DNA from: Gnomoniopsis sp. IMI 355080
Lineage: Eukaryota > Ascomycota > Sordariomycetes > Diaporthales > Gnomoniaceae
NCBI GenBank assembly: GCA_027946555.1
Contig: JAPEVC010000011.1
Location: 62,001-126,000, forward strand
Length of the DNA: 64,000 nucleotides
Direction: 5' to 3'
In this document: one piece after another, positions 20,611 to 33,200 of the stretch
How positions within the stretch are numbered: the first letter of the stretch is position 1
Layout: every line of letters begins with the position of its first letter
Notes under the pieces: model-generated
Database searches by the model: none
The model's input: only the letters and a program-made list of their open reading frames with translations
What the model was told of the DNA's origin: nothing
Program-made: the position numbers and the translations under genes

Positions 20611-21885
20611 CTAGAACACATGCGTGAACAAATAACTCACACTCTCGCCATTGTGCGTCCTCCTGATCGACTCCGCCAGCGTGCCGCTGACATCAATGAC
20701 CTTCAACTTGGGGCAGCGCTCGAGCTTATCTCCCAACGGCACCGTATTCGTCACCACGACGGCCGACAGTACGCTTTTGTTGATATTATCAATCGCTGGC
20801 CCGCTGAGAATCCCATGTGTAACAATCGCCACCACCTCGCGCGCGCCGTTATCCTTGACCACGGCCGCGGCCTTGGCGAGCGTCCCGCATGTGTCGGCCA
20901 TGTCGTCCACCAAGATGCACACCTTGTCGACGACGTTGCCAACTAGCACCATGCGGCCGACCTCGTTGGGCCGTGGACGCTCCTTGTGAATAAGCGCGAA
21001 GGGCAGGTCGAGGCGGTCGGCGAGTGACGTGGCACGCTTGGCGCCACCGGCGTCGGGGGAGACGATCACGCAGTCTTTCACGGACAGGTTTTCTTGGATC
21101 CAGCGCAAGACGGAGGGTTCGGCGTAGAGATTGTCAACAGGGACGTTGAAGAAGCCTTGGATTTGTCTAGGAAAGGGGAGAGGTTAGCGACTAGCTGGCT
21201 GGCTGACTCTGGGGGAGGACGCGACACGAGGCGGCGGTTTCTGCAACGTACGAGGCATGGAGATCCATTGTGATGACGTGATTGCAGCCGGCGGTGGTGA
21301 GCATGTTTGCGATCAACCTTGCGCTCTGTGGACGGTTATATTAGATTTCGTATTCTATTCTTTTTCTGCCGTACGGGCAATGGACTCAGAGGGTTTGCGG
21401 GTGCGTACAATGGGCGCTCGGCTCTTATCCTTCTTGTCCTGTCGCGCATATGGGAAATTCGGTATGACAGCCGTGATGCGCCGTGCGGAAGCGGTTCGAC
21501 CTGCGAGCCTCGTAAGTGAGTTGTCTGATTGTGGCGCGCGAGGCCAGAAGTTTCGTTGAACGTACATGCGTGAATCATGATCAGAAGTTCCATGAGGCCA
21601 TCGTTGATGTCGCCTGGCGCTGTGGATTGAATGATGAAGACGTCCTCGTCTCGTACGGACTCGCCCACTGTGACACTGGTCTCCTGGTTGGAGTAATTCA
21701 GGCTCATGGTCTTTGCAATCTCTATGCCCAACCTGCGCCGCATCTCTCTATTAGTCTTTCTGCCATGGTAATGTTGTATGTTCATGACCAGAGTCAGGAG
21801 GAACTGACCGGTTTGCGACCAGCTGGGCCAGCAAAGGGTGGGAGTTCCCACTGAGCAATTTGATCTCGTTCGACATGGTTGACAT
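20611..21885 (-). CDS. Ribose-phosphate pyrophosphokinase (PRPP synthetase), 321 aa
   Basis: Exons 21885-21809, 21732-21566, 21500-21409, 21325-21252 and 21166-20611 join in frame to 321 residues. The start is the first of two in-frame ATGs (21885, 21876). Motifs: [10 protein letters not shown] at the N-terminus, [20 protein letters not shown] (ATP/ribose-5-P region), [29 protein letters not shown], the flexible catalytic loop KERPRPNEV, and the PRPP-binding loop [12 protein letters not shown]. The length fits the short class of fungal PRS subunits without insertions. The enzyme makes 5-phosphoribosyl 1-pyrophosphate from ATP and ribose 5-phosphate for purine, pyrimidine, His, Trp and NAD synthesis, and normally acts as a hetero-oligomer with other PRS subunits encoded elsewhere. 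All key residues are present. Confidence 0.95.
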
Positions 21886-24227
21886 GGTGAAAGAGGTTGC
21901 GGATGTCGAGTCCCTTGAGCGGTATGTGTACCCAGACCTGTGGCACAGGGCGCTGATTTGGGAATTTAGCGTGGGGTTGTCGTATGACCGCGGGTGTCTG
22001 GTGGGCAGGTGGGCAGGGTGTACTGTGGAGGGGTGCTTTTCGCGTGGGTGTTGCCGGCGCACGAGGTATTTTGGTTGGTGGAGGCTTCACGAGCGGGCTG
22101 GCGGGCGATCGGGCGGCCTGACGGGATACCAGATATTCGAGAGAATGAAGAGCCTGAAAACAACAGCGGATAGGAAGCAAGTAAGTAAGCAGGTTGTATT
22201 TCAAGAAGGTACACGAGCGGTCGGATCCAATGTTGTCGTCGTCTGTCCAAGTGCTGCCCCTCGGGGTGTGTAATGTTACGGTCAAAGGTTTGGAAAAAAA
22301 CGCTGGTTGAAGACTTTCCCGCGGGCCGCCGTAACTTGGCTCAAATTCAGATGTCAAACAGCAGGGATGGCGCGTGGCATTCTTGTGGGGCCGCCCTAGT
22401 CAACCCGTCGATGATAGCAGGACTTCTAAATTCTTAGTACATCTACCATGATTTCCGGATGGGTACTACTGTCTCTTATGATCATGATGCATTTGTAAGC
22501 GTGTACAGTATGGCAACTGGGCGGCTGAAAAGCGTTGTGAAATCTTACCTAATTTCCTCGGCGTCTTTATTTTCATCGAATGCAACTCAATATCTCTCTC
22601 CCGCTGCAACAATTTCGAGCTGAGCGCGAGAACCCTGCCGCAGTCTCCTGCTTATATAGGTATGTACTAGCAAGGCAGATAACAGCGAAGTCCCGGTGCT
22701 GTAGCGACCAAGCAAACAAGCAAAGAATGTAAAAGCCGTGCATGAGGGCACAAATCGACTTATCCTCGAAGGTATAGGTAGAAAGTGTCGTTCCCGCCCA
22801 CTCGTGGTTCGTGCACAGTGCAATACAAGGCCCTGTGCTTTCCAGATAGCGCGGAAGGAATCCACCATCTTTGAGATGCTTCGCGGTTCAGGGTGATTGA
22901 ATTATTATCCAAGTAGAACGAATTTGGCAGAAAAAGTACATCCAAAAGAAGTGCCGTCAATACCGTGCCCAAGTCATTGAGCCGGAGGTGGATTCGGTCA
23001 CTTTCGGCACCGGTGGACGCCGAGAGAGCCTCATGCCATCCGCGTCCGACCCTGAGCGGCTCCGTGCCGGGGTCGCAACGCCGGGTTTTCAAGATGCCTG
23101 GAATCATCATCGTAATAGCAACGAGATCAGCATCAGAGAGCCTCGGTATCCTGTGCATACGCCGTACATGGTTGGCGATGTCAATCTTACTTGTTATACA
23201 ATATACAAAAATGCCGATGATATGTCTTCGATTCTTTCACGCCTGTGCTCGGCATCATCCGTCTGACGACTATTTGCGAATTTAAAGTAGGTATGTGTGG
23301 ATCTCATCATCATGATGCACTCATGGGGAATAGTTACAACGAGTACGTGTATCAAGACTAGAACCATCTAGACTATCATGGTAAATACTTGCCTGTCAAG
23401 AAACTCACTATGGGTGCAGTACACAATATACTCATTGTAGTGGAGTTCCCAGGACCGCATTTTTTCTTTTTTTTCTTCTGGCGGATCGACACACGATTTC
23501 AAGAATGGGTCCTGGATGCAAAGCAGCCTTGACAATGAGCAAACAGATTTGAACGAAACCACTACTTATTTCACGTTGACGGACTGCGACTAATAAATAG
23601 TATAAAGTTAATCAGACGCCGTGCTTATTCACTTAGTAAGCTGTAGGCCCCGCCCCACAGTTGTTGGCGGCAGGCGTGGAGCTGCAAACCAGCAAAGTTC
23701 AGATTGGAGCTTCAAGTGGTGCAGTGACGAAATCTTGCCTGGGGTCCGCCTTCCACACACATCCACACTTCCCGTGGTTCGGTTCGTAGCCTGACTTCAT
23801 CAACAGAAAGAACCTTTCCACAACATTCCTCTCGACCCCGCGACCATCACTTTTTCTCCTTCTCCCCATCTCTTCCCCATCAACCCTCGCGACCGATATC
23901 CATTCATTTGCACCCTGCACGCTACCGCTAGTAATACCGCAGACCGAATCTTGCACCTTGGACCAAAGTCTCGACGACCTGCACCCGTCGCGACTGTAAT
24001 CTGAAGGTCCACTACTCAACCGCATCGCATCGCGCCCACGTCCCTTCAACTACACACAAACCCGACTTCCCACCCCGCAATACCACTTCGAGAACGCGAA
24101 AAGTACCATTTGAGTGTCCTCTTGTTGGGCGCTCCCACATTACGCCAAGCTGTCGTTCAGGGCAGACGTCACAAGGTAGTGGAGGGGGAGTGTTTGTATT
24201 TGCGGCTTTGCCGCGCCCGCCTTCAAA
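21886..24227. other. Intergenic 21886-24227, divergent promoters of PRS and tom1
   Basis: Head-to-head space of 2.3 kb. The last 0.5 kb (about 23690-24227) is a pyrimidine-rich leader of tom1 on the plus strand. The part next to PRS (21886-22300) is probably its leader. Between them only short frames without domains are seen. Confidence 0.5.
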
Positions 24228-27200
24228 ATGGGCGCGATCACCAAGACTGTGCAGCCCAAGCACAGGGAGACCATGGTATGTGGCCCGTCTTCTCCCTGTA
24301 CATGTGCTTCAACTCATAAGCCCCGAGAATCATTGCCCAAAGCTAACCGCCCACGCAGTCGCCGCACCTTAGGGACTACGTCCTAAGCGCCTTGAAGACT
24401 CCTCTGCCGCTGCTCCCGCAGCACCTCGACAAGTTTCCCATCACGAAGTGGCCTATGCCACGAGGTGACCTGTACCACTGGATCCCACTTTTGAACGGCT
24501 TCGACACCATACTCGAATTCTTCAACAAGACCTACCAGCTTAACGAGGGTCCGCAGACGCGTCCTTTCACCTGCGAGCTTCTGTTGAACCCTGGCTTGCG
24601 CATCCGGGATGATGAGGACTGGGACGAGGCGAAGCTGAGAGATCTCGGCTACAAAGAAGATGGCGACTCGCAGCTGATCAAGGCTGTCCTCAACTTCACA
24701 AGGCGGCTTTTGTCTCACTGTGGCAACCGAAGCATCTACGCCAGCAGCTCTCACTTAAATGCTCTCCTCAACAGCACCGATCTCTCTGTTGTACACGCCA
24801 CCTTGGAAGTTGGCCTGCAACTTGCCCAGCGCTATCAGGCCTCGGTAAAGCGCATGCAGCAACCCAGCCGTCACTTCAGCTCGGCATTACTTGCCAACCA
24901 CTACAACATCGACCTTGATCGTGTCCAGCAGATCGCTCAGCCCTTCGTGAAGACACCAATAATTTCTCTTACAGACGCGACTTCTCATAGCATGCCTTCA
25001 GCGGTCAAGACAAAAGAGAAAGAAAAGGCGAATTCAACGAGACAGCCACCAACCTCTGCAAATTCAGCATCCATGATAGGAAATGATCTGGGGTTCCTCG
25101 TCTCCAAAGACGATCCGTCTGACAGTCGCTGGAGAGGCTGGGGCGATCTCAAGGTTATCTACTACCCAAAGACAGAAGAGCACGAAACTGCTGCGCAACC
25201 AGCACTCGACCGGCCCAATACTTCTGCTCCTTCTACGCCCACACCCTTACGTCGCAGTTCGACCATGGGAACACAGCAGCAGACTACCCCACGTACCGCA
25301 AGAGCCATACAAAGTGTTGACGATAGTCCGTCGTCGGCATCCCGGACTCCGGCTGCGAATCCCGAGGCCTCGACCTCGAGTCAGCGGTCTCTCGAGATTC
25401 CCCTGAGTGTGGTCGAGTCTACTCCAATACATGGCCTCCTGAAGCGCATCCCTGAGGACATGTCCAAGCAGTCCCAGTATGAAGTCCTCAACCGCGCGAG
25501 GATATGCAAGGCAATACTGGGCGGGGTAGACACCCGGCAGCAAGCCCTAGCTGTACGTCTGTTGGCTATTGCAAACCTGGCCTACATTCACCCCGAGTCC
25601 GTATTCTTGGAGCAAGTCGTTAAGCAGGATAACGATGAGCCCCGGCGTTATCATCTTGTCTACCAGCTAGTCGAGCTCATACATCCTTCCTCACCTGGTC
25701 AAGCAGCAGCCCCGCGTTGGTTACAGATTATCGTTCTGTCACTCTTGGAAGGCATTGCCCAGTATAACGCCAAGTACCAAGATGTTCTCTCGGCCCTGAA
25801 TGCAACTGTGAATCACGGTGTTCTCCTCTATGTCATCCGCAAAGCCGTTGCTGAGATGAAGGAGAACACGGAGCAGTCGAACGAGCAGGAAGTAGAATTG
25901 CAAGATTGGCGGGACAGTCTTTTTTCACTCGCCTTCCACTTGGCCACCACTGGCCGAGTAGGAGCTGACCTGATTTCGGCCGGCTTTATCGATGTTCTCG
26001 TTGACATTATCAAAATGCGGAACCCAATTGCAGATCGCTGGCATAACATTGCCATCTGTCACGTCGACACTCTGGTGGTCAGCTATGGTACTCCTGCTTT
26101 CGCAGCCTTCAACAGCGCCAATGGGTTTGACAGCGCTGCAGAGTTGCTGATTGACGCTACAGCCTCGGCCAGGCGTCTTGCCGAGGCTGGTCAAGGCACA
26201 GACCCGGAACTTTACTCCAGCGTTGTGGATTACGAGATCCCATTCTATCAACAGCAGACCCTCAAGTGGGTGCTCAAATTGATTCATCACATAATGAGTC
26301 CCAGCAGCTTCCCCAACGGCGGCAATACAGAGCGTTTGCTGAGGAAGCTGGTTGACGACTCGAAGTTCCTCGGTAGTCTTCGCACAATCATGGAGAACCC
26401 CAAATCTTTTGGGTCAGTCGTGTGGACGAATACTATCAGCCTGATCACAGACTTTATCAACCAGGATCCAACGAGTTTTGCTGCCATTTCAGAGGCTGGG
26501 ATGGTGAAGAGTCTGTTGGAGTCTCTCACAGGTCGGCCAATCCCGTCAGAAACAGGTACTGAGCGCAGAGAGGATCAGCCATCTGCTGAAGAAAACTCTT
26601 CCCCTGTCAACGACTCTATCTCCTTGGAGCCTGACCAGCGTCCACATCCTCCATCTGAAGAGACTTTGCGGACTCCTCGATCCGCGCCCCTAGCCTGTGG
26701 TGTGCTGGCATCATCAGAAGCCATTCAACAGGTGATACCTCTCATTACCGCCCTATGTTTGAACCACGCTGGAATGAAGTTGGTGGTCTCTTCCCGAGTT
26801 CTCGAGAGTATATTCGAGATTTTCGAGAGCCCTGAACATGTGCGTATCATGAACCTTGATCAACAGCTGCCATTCGATCTTGGTGCAAATGTGGATGAGC
26901 TTAGCAGACACCACCCTTCTCTGAGACCAACGATTGCCAATGCTGTCATCGATATGATAGCCCGGGTCCTCTATCTGGGCAGATCGAAGGCAGAGTCTGA
27001 TGGGTGGGGCATAAAACTTATGGTAACCGACTCAAGTGGCAAAGCCGTGCCTGCTGATGCCAGCTTGTCCCAAGAGGCAGGGTCAGCTTCCAGCAAAGGC
27101 AAAGAGGTAGCGATTTCTGACGACATTGAGATGTCGGACGCCATACCAGCGTCTGGGTCAGCTTCATCCGCGCTCCTGGCGTCTGGGGGTGCCTCTAAAC

Positions 27201-30200
27201 AGCCTCAAAGCATCACGCCCTATGTTTCTGTATTGGCACAATTCCTGACGACATACATTGGCAACTCTCATCTGAAGCAGTTATTACTGCAGAGCGGTGG
27301 CGTCAACCAACTACTGGACATTCTCGAACTGCCTAGCCTTCCTCACGATTTTGTCAATTCACACGCCTTGAGGACATTACAACAAGTCATCGCATCAGCT
27401 GTTGGCGGCATGCCAATCATCGGCTTGCCATCTGTATTGAACCGATTGCGCGATGCAGTGGGCGCACTGGAACCCATGGTGTCCATTGAGGATCCCTATT
27501 CGTTCGCGCAATTTGTGGACCCGCGTGTCCAGGAGAGCAGTGATGACCTTGTCCAATCAGCCGTCAAGGGCACGGGCATGGTAAAGGCTTTGTTGAAAGT
27601 CCAGTCTCTGTTGAAGATCCTTCAGCACTCTTTCCCTTCAGGTCGACAGTCTACTAGCTTACCCAACGTCAACGTATACGATTACCTGGTCAGGACGGTC
27701 ACCTCTTTGGGCCCATTGTTCCGCGCCGCTCTTGCGGAAGAGATGACCCTGGTCGGACTGGTTCCTCAGTACTGGACGTTTAAACCAGAGAACATACGGA
27801 ATCCTAGTGCAAGTGCAATCACGCTTGACGACCAGGACGACCTTTTGTCTCAACTCCTTGGTCAAACCAGTGTCGAATGGTCATTGCCACAAACAGATGG
27901 AAATCGCCAGGACCGCCCTTCGCCTACTGCCGAGGAGCAATCATCCTCACATTATCAGAATTATAAGCTTCTCCGGACTTTACTCCACTCCTTCAAACCC
28001 TGCACCTATTCTTTCCTTCAAAATTTGGGTAAGGGATTGATGCCGCGCCGCGAGCGGGATGTCTTTGTCCGGGCCAAGCACATGCAGATTGCTGATGCCC
28101 TTGCTGGGACCGTCACTGCCCAGCTTGAGTCAGTCATCAAGGCACCCGCGACCATCCAGAATTTGAGGCAGTTGACGGTGCTGTTGCATGTTGTTCATCA
28201 GATGCTCATCGATCCCCTGGCGCGAAGAGACCAGGACCGTCCAGGCCCACACATAATTCTCCCTGTGCTCGATGCCTTCAAACAGCTGGGTGGGCTTGAG
28301 ATGCTGAATAATTTAGCCAAAGTCTTTGCAAAGGAGCTTACCAAAGACCGCTCCGAGACAGAAGATGCTTCTGTCGTCAAGATTGCAAATGTGGGCCTGC
28401 AGAAGATTCTCGACCTGTACTCGGTGATCCTGGTCAGCAAGAACATCACCGAGTCTGTGGCACTGCTAAACATACCAAGCCGGACTTCATCAAACCGACA
28501 GAACGAGTGGCTGCACACAACGAATCAGTTCATCGTAGAGACGCGATTCGCCGTACTGCCCATGATCACTGACTTATGGCGCTCTCAGTTGATTGAGCGC
28601 GCCTCTTCTGATGTGGTCAGCAAAGTCGTCGAGATTGTGAAGGCAATATGTCATGGTGACCAAGAAGGGTTTGCGTCCAGCACGAGTGAGCCGCTGAGCA
28701 TCCCACCCTTCTTCAAGCGAGAGGCGGTCAAATTTCCGTGGGCAGCCTATACGTCTCAGGTGACGCGCCTCACTGAGCAGTACAACGAAGGCCTAGCTCG
28801 CGAAGCAGTCTATCGTGCCATTGGTACAGAGGACATGGCAAACGACTACTGCAGGATGTACGAAAAGGGACTCGCTGGAGAGCGCAATCCCATTCCTACA
28901 GAAGATGCTTTCGAGGTCAGCACTTCCGCACAAAACGGCTCGGCGGATCAAGTCCCTACCCCTTCTCGCCACATTGATTTGCTCGACCCAATGGTCCTTG
29001 ACGCTAGACCGGAGCCTGAGCGAGCCAGTGCAGACGAAGTCGCGGGAGAGGATCCGCAGTCCGAAGACTCCATGGACGAAGAGTCTAACGCTAGCCAGGC
29101 TGGAGCTTCATCCGACCCTGCCGCTCAGTCAGCAGCTCAAGGTGAGGCTGGCGATGTGCCTCGTATCGTTAAGGATGATCTCGATGCCGAGCGTGAGAAG
29201 CTACGAGTAGACTTGGTTGAGCGATGCCTGGATGTGATTAGAGCGCATCCTGGCTCTGTATACGAGGTCTCGGAACTGATTAACGTTGCGCTTGCAATCG
29301 ATCGCCCAGGCCCAGAATCCGATGCCGCTCGCGAGGATGTCGGTGAGACGCTTGTGAACGCGTTGATGTCGTTTACGTCTGATGATGAGGAAAAGAAAGC
29401 CAACGGCCGCAGCATTGCCGCCTACGCACATTTGTTGTCGCTGTTGCTTCACAGCTCCGAGAAATTTTTTGAAGCTACGGTGAAGAGTCTCGGCGAGAAT
29501 GTCTCGAGTTATCTTACGTTCCTCTCGGTCCCACCTGGCAATTCCAATGATGAGCTGCCTCCTTGGATTCCTCACATACTCCTCATCTTCGAGATGCTTC
29601 TTTCAGAAGATGCGCAGCCCGTACGTGCAAGCTGGGTTCCGCCGTCCAACGAGAATGAAGTCATCCAAGCACCTATTTTGAAGCCTAAGGTGCCAATCAT
29701 CCCAGAGGAACAGAGAACGATCGTGCTTGATTCCGTGCTTGAGATACTACCTCGGATCGGCAAGAACGAGAATTTGGCTGTAGCAGTCCTCCGAATCTTG
29801 GTCGTCCTTACGCGGCGCCGTGCCACCGCTGAAAAGGTCGGGGACAAGAGGAATCTGCAACGTCTCTTCGTTATGGCGAAGCAGTTGTCTGGCCTAGGCT
29901 CGTCCCGCCTGAAGGAATTGACAATTTCTGGCAACGTCATGATAATTTTGCGACACATCATCGAAGATGACGACACTGTCCGTCAAATCATGCGCAGTGA
30001 AATTAAGAAGCTGTTTGAGCAGAGCCCTCACAACCGCCGTCCCATCGACATCAACTCTTACACTCGTCACCTCTCTCATGTTGCCCTCCGCTCACCCGAA
30101 TTGTTCATAGAAGTCACGAATGAGATCGTCAAGTTGACGCGTTTCGTTGCGGGCTCTGAATCTCAAATGCCACAAACCCAGGTCTCACGGGGAACCAATC

Positions 30201-33200
30201 TGACTTTGAAGGAGAGCCCTGCTGCGCTTCCAAATGGTGCAGCCTCGAGTGGTCTTACAGAGAATCAATCAGTTGAGCCGGCTGTGCAGACACTCACCGA
30301 AGGACTCACTCTCAGTGACGTGAAACCCACAACTGAGACCATAGACAAGGAGATGCCGGATGCGATGAAGACTCCCTCGGCTGAGACGAAGCGACCTGTA
30401 GTTGAGAAGCCGGACGGTGTGATTCACTTCCTGCTGTGTGAGCTGCTCAACTATAGAGAAGTCATCGACAAAGAACCATCTGATGTTCCCCAGGAGCCCA
30501 ACACAGATGCCACAAGCGCCGTGGCCACACCCGCGTCGCCAAATGGCGAAGTGTCCACGCCTGACGACCAAGCTTCTGAAAACAAGGACAAGAAGACAGC
30601 CAAGTTAACATTCAAGGCTGACGAGCACCCTATTTTCGTTTACCGCTGTTTCTTGTTGAATTGCCTGTCTGAACTCCTGCAGAGTTACACTCGCACAAAG
30701 ATGGAGTTCATCAACTTCAAGCGGAGTGCCCCTATGTTCGCTAACACCCCAGTCAAACCACGGTCGGGTGTCTTGAACTATCTCCTCCAGGATCTTCTCT
30801 GCATGAGCAGCCTCACAACTCCGCAAGATAGCGTGTCAGCGAAGAAGAAGGCTGCTACTTCCGAGCAGGCCCGTCAGGTTCTCGTATCCCTCGTCGCTAA
30901 GACCAGCGAAAAGCCAATTGACCGCAACCGTGATCATTTTGACTACGAGGGCGATTCAGAACTGCTGTTTGTGCGGAAGTGGGTCCTGGACATGATCCTT
31001 CGCGCTTACAAGGACGCCACCACGCCTCATGAGCCCTTCGACGTGAGATATGCTAAGTTACTTTCTTTGGCTGAGTTGATGCTTAGCATGATCGGCGAGA
31101 AGGACCGCGATCCCACCGGTTCCCGCGTCCCGGACCCAGCGACTCGCTCGCACATGCAACTCCGGCGCCTGATGTACGAAAAGGGTTTCCTTCCGGCTTT
31201 GACGGCATCGGTCGCAGAGATTGATTTGACGTTCCCCGGCGTCAAGCGCACGATCAAATACATTCTTCGCGTGCTCCAGGCCATGACAAGCACGGCTATC
31301 CAACTCAGCCACGCCAATCTGCTTCCTTCAGGTCCACAAGACAGCCTCGAGGACGAAATTGCCTCTCTTTCATCCCTTTCCGACTTGGATGATGAGCGAG
31401 AGGAAACTCCGGATCTCTATCGCAACTCAGCCTTGGGCATGCTTGAGGCTGGGCGAGAAGAGGACTTTGACGAAGACTCTGATGAAGACGAGGATGAGGA
31501 GATGGAGTATGAGGACGAGTACGCTGATGAGCTAGACTATGGCGATGAAATGTCCCAGGATGGCGAAGAAGACGTGAGCGACGATGACGAAGAGCTCGGA
31601 GAACTCGGAGACCTCGGCGAGATGGGCGAAATCGAAGGCCTCCCCGGTCATCCTGTTGGTGTCGAGGTCATCATGGACGACGACGATGATGAAGACGCCG
31701 ACGAGGATGAGGACGAAGACATGGAGGACGACGACGAGCCCAGCGATGATGAAGACGACGATGATGAGGATGAGGAAGATCTTGAGGACATGGACGACAT
31801 CGAGGACCGCATAGAGATTGTCGACGAGGCTGGTAATCCCCTTGGTGACGACGGAGACGACGGCTGGGAGAGCGAGACGGACGAAGAGGATGGTGAGGAT
31901 GATGACGGCGGGCACGATTATGACGATGGCGTGCAGGACTTGGATGAGCTTGCTGATGGAATGGGCGTGAATCCTCTGCAAGAACTACAAGAACTCATGG
32001 ACCACCCAAACATGCTTGCCGAGGAAGGACTTGGTTTCGGCGGTCACCTCGACGATGAGGAGGACGGTAAGTCTTTCTCAGTTGCGTCTCTTTCAGAGGC
32101 TTCATGTGCTGACACGAGTCACAGATGACGAAGATGAGGATCAGGGTGATGCAGACGACGACTATCTCTATGACTTTAATCCCCGTAAGTGCTACCTCTT
32201 CAGACTGAGACGGTGTATGGCCGATCCACTAATGACTATTGCGTTAGGTGCAGACGATATTGGACTGCCCCCAGCTATGCCTAGTGGACTGGGCTGGGAT
32301 GCTCTTGTCGTAGAACGTGGTCCTCCTCGCCGCCACCGACCCTCATTCCCTGTGGGCCCTTTTGTCATGGCCGGCAACCAACGCGCCTCGGATCTTCCAA
32401 TTAATGGTATGTCTCCTCGTGACATGGAGGCTGAAGCGATATCGCGAGAGGCACGGGCTCTCGAACAAGAAATGGGTGAAATCCTGGCAGGGCTCATTCG
32501 CAATCGTACTGATGGACCTATGACAGACTTCAGGAGCTTTTTCCGGACTGGAAGGAACAATGGACCTACATCTAACGCAGATGACGGTCTCAACCCACTT
32601 CTTCGCCGCGGCCCCCCTGCAACGATTCCTCCGCCTCGTGGACTTCCGCGCGGCGGCTTGCACAGCTACTGGGAAAATCCTATGCACATCATACACGACA
32701 TAATGGCCAGTATGCCACCAGGCGTCCCAGTACCTCAAGACATCCGCATTCAAGTTGCGCACGGGGGACCGACATTTGAGATCAATCCACGCACGGGCCT
32801 CACTCAACACCCTCGAACAGAAGTCCGCCGCGATATCCTCATGGAACCGCAGCAGGCTGTTTCTTTCCAACCCGTCTCGACCGATCAGCGATGGATCGAA
32901 GAAGCTAAGGTCGTCTTAGGCCAAACACATGCCGAGAAGGTGACCCGTCTGAACATCCTCGTCTGGGCAAAACTTACACCTGAGGCTGCTGTCCTTCAGC
33001 AAGCCGTAACGGCCGAAGCCGAGCGGCGTCGCAAGGAGGAGGAAGAGCGCCAGAGGCGTGCTGACGAGGAACGTAAGGCGCGCGAAGCAAAGGAAGCCGA
33101 AGAGAGAGCTGCACGCGAGAAGGCTGAGGCTGAAGCACGTGAGCGTGAACGCCTTGAGCGCGAGGCCGCCGAGGCAGCCGAGGCAGCAGCTCGCGCCGCT

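Noticed and set aside
31532..31981. Highly hydrophobic 149-codon frame antisense to the Tom1 acidic tract
   Set aside because: GAC/GAG repeats read backwards give Val/Ile/Leu; not a membrane protein.
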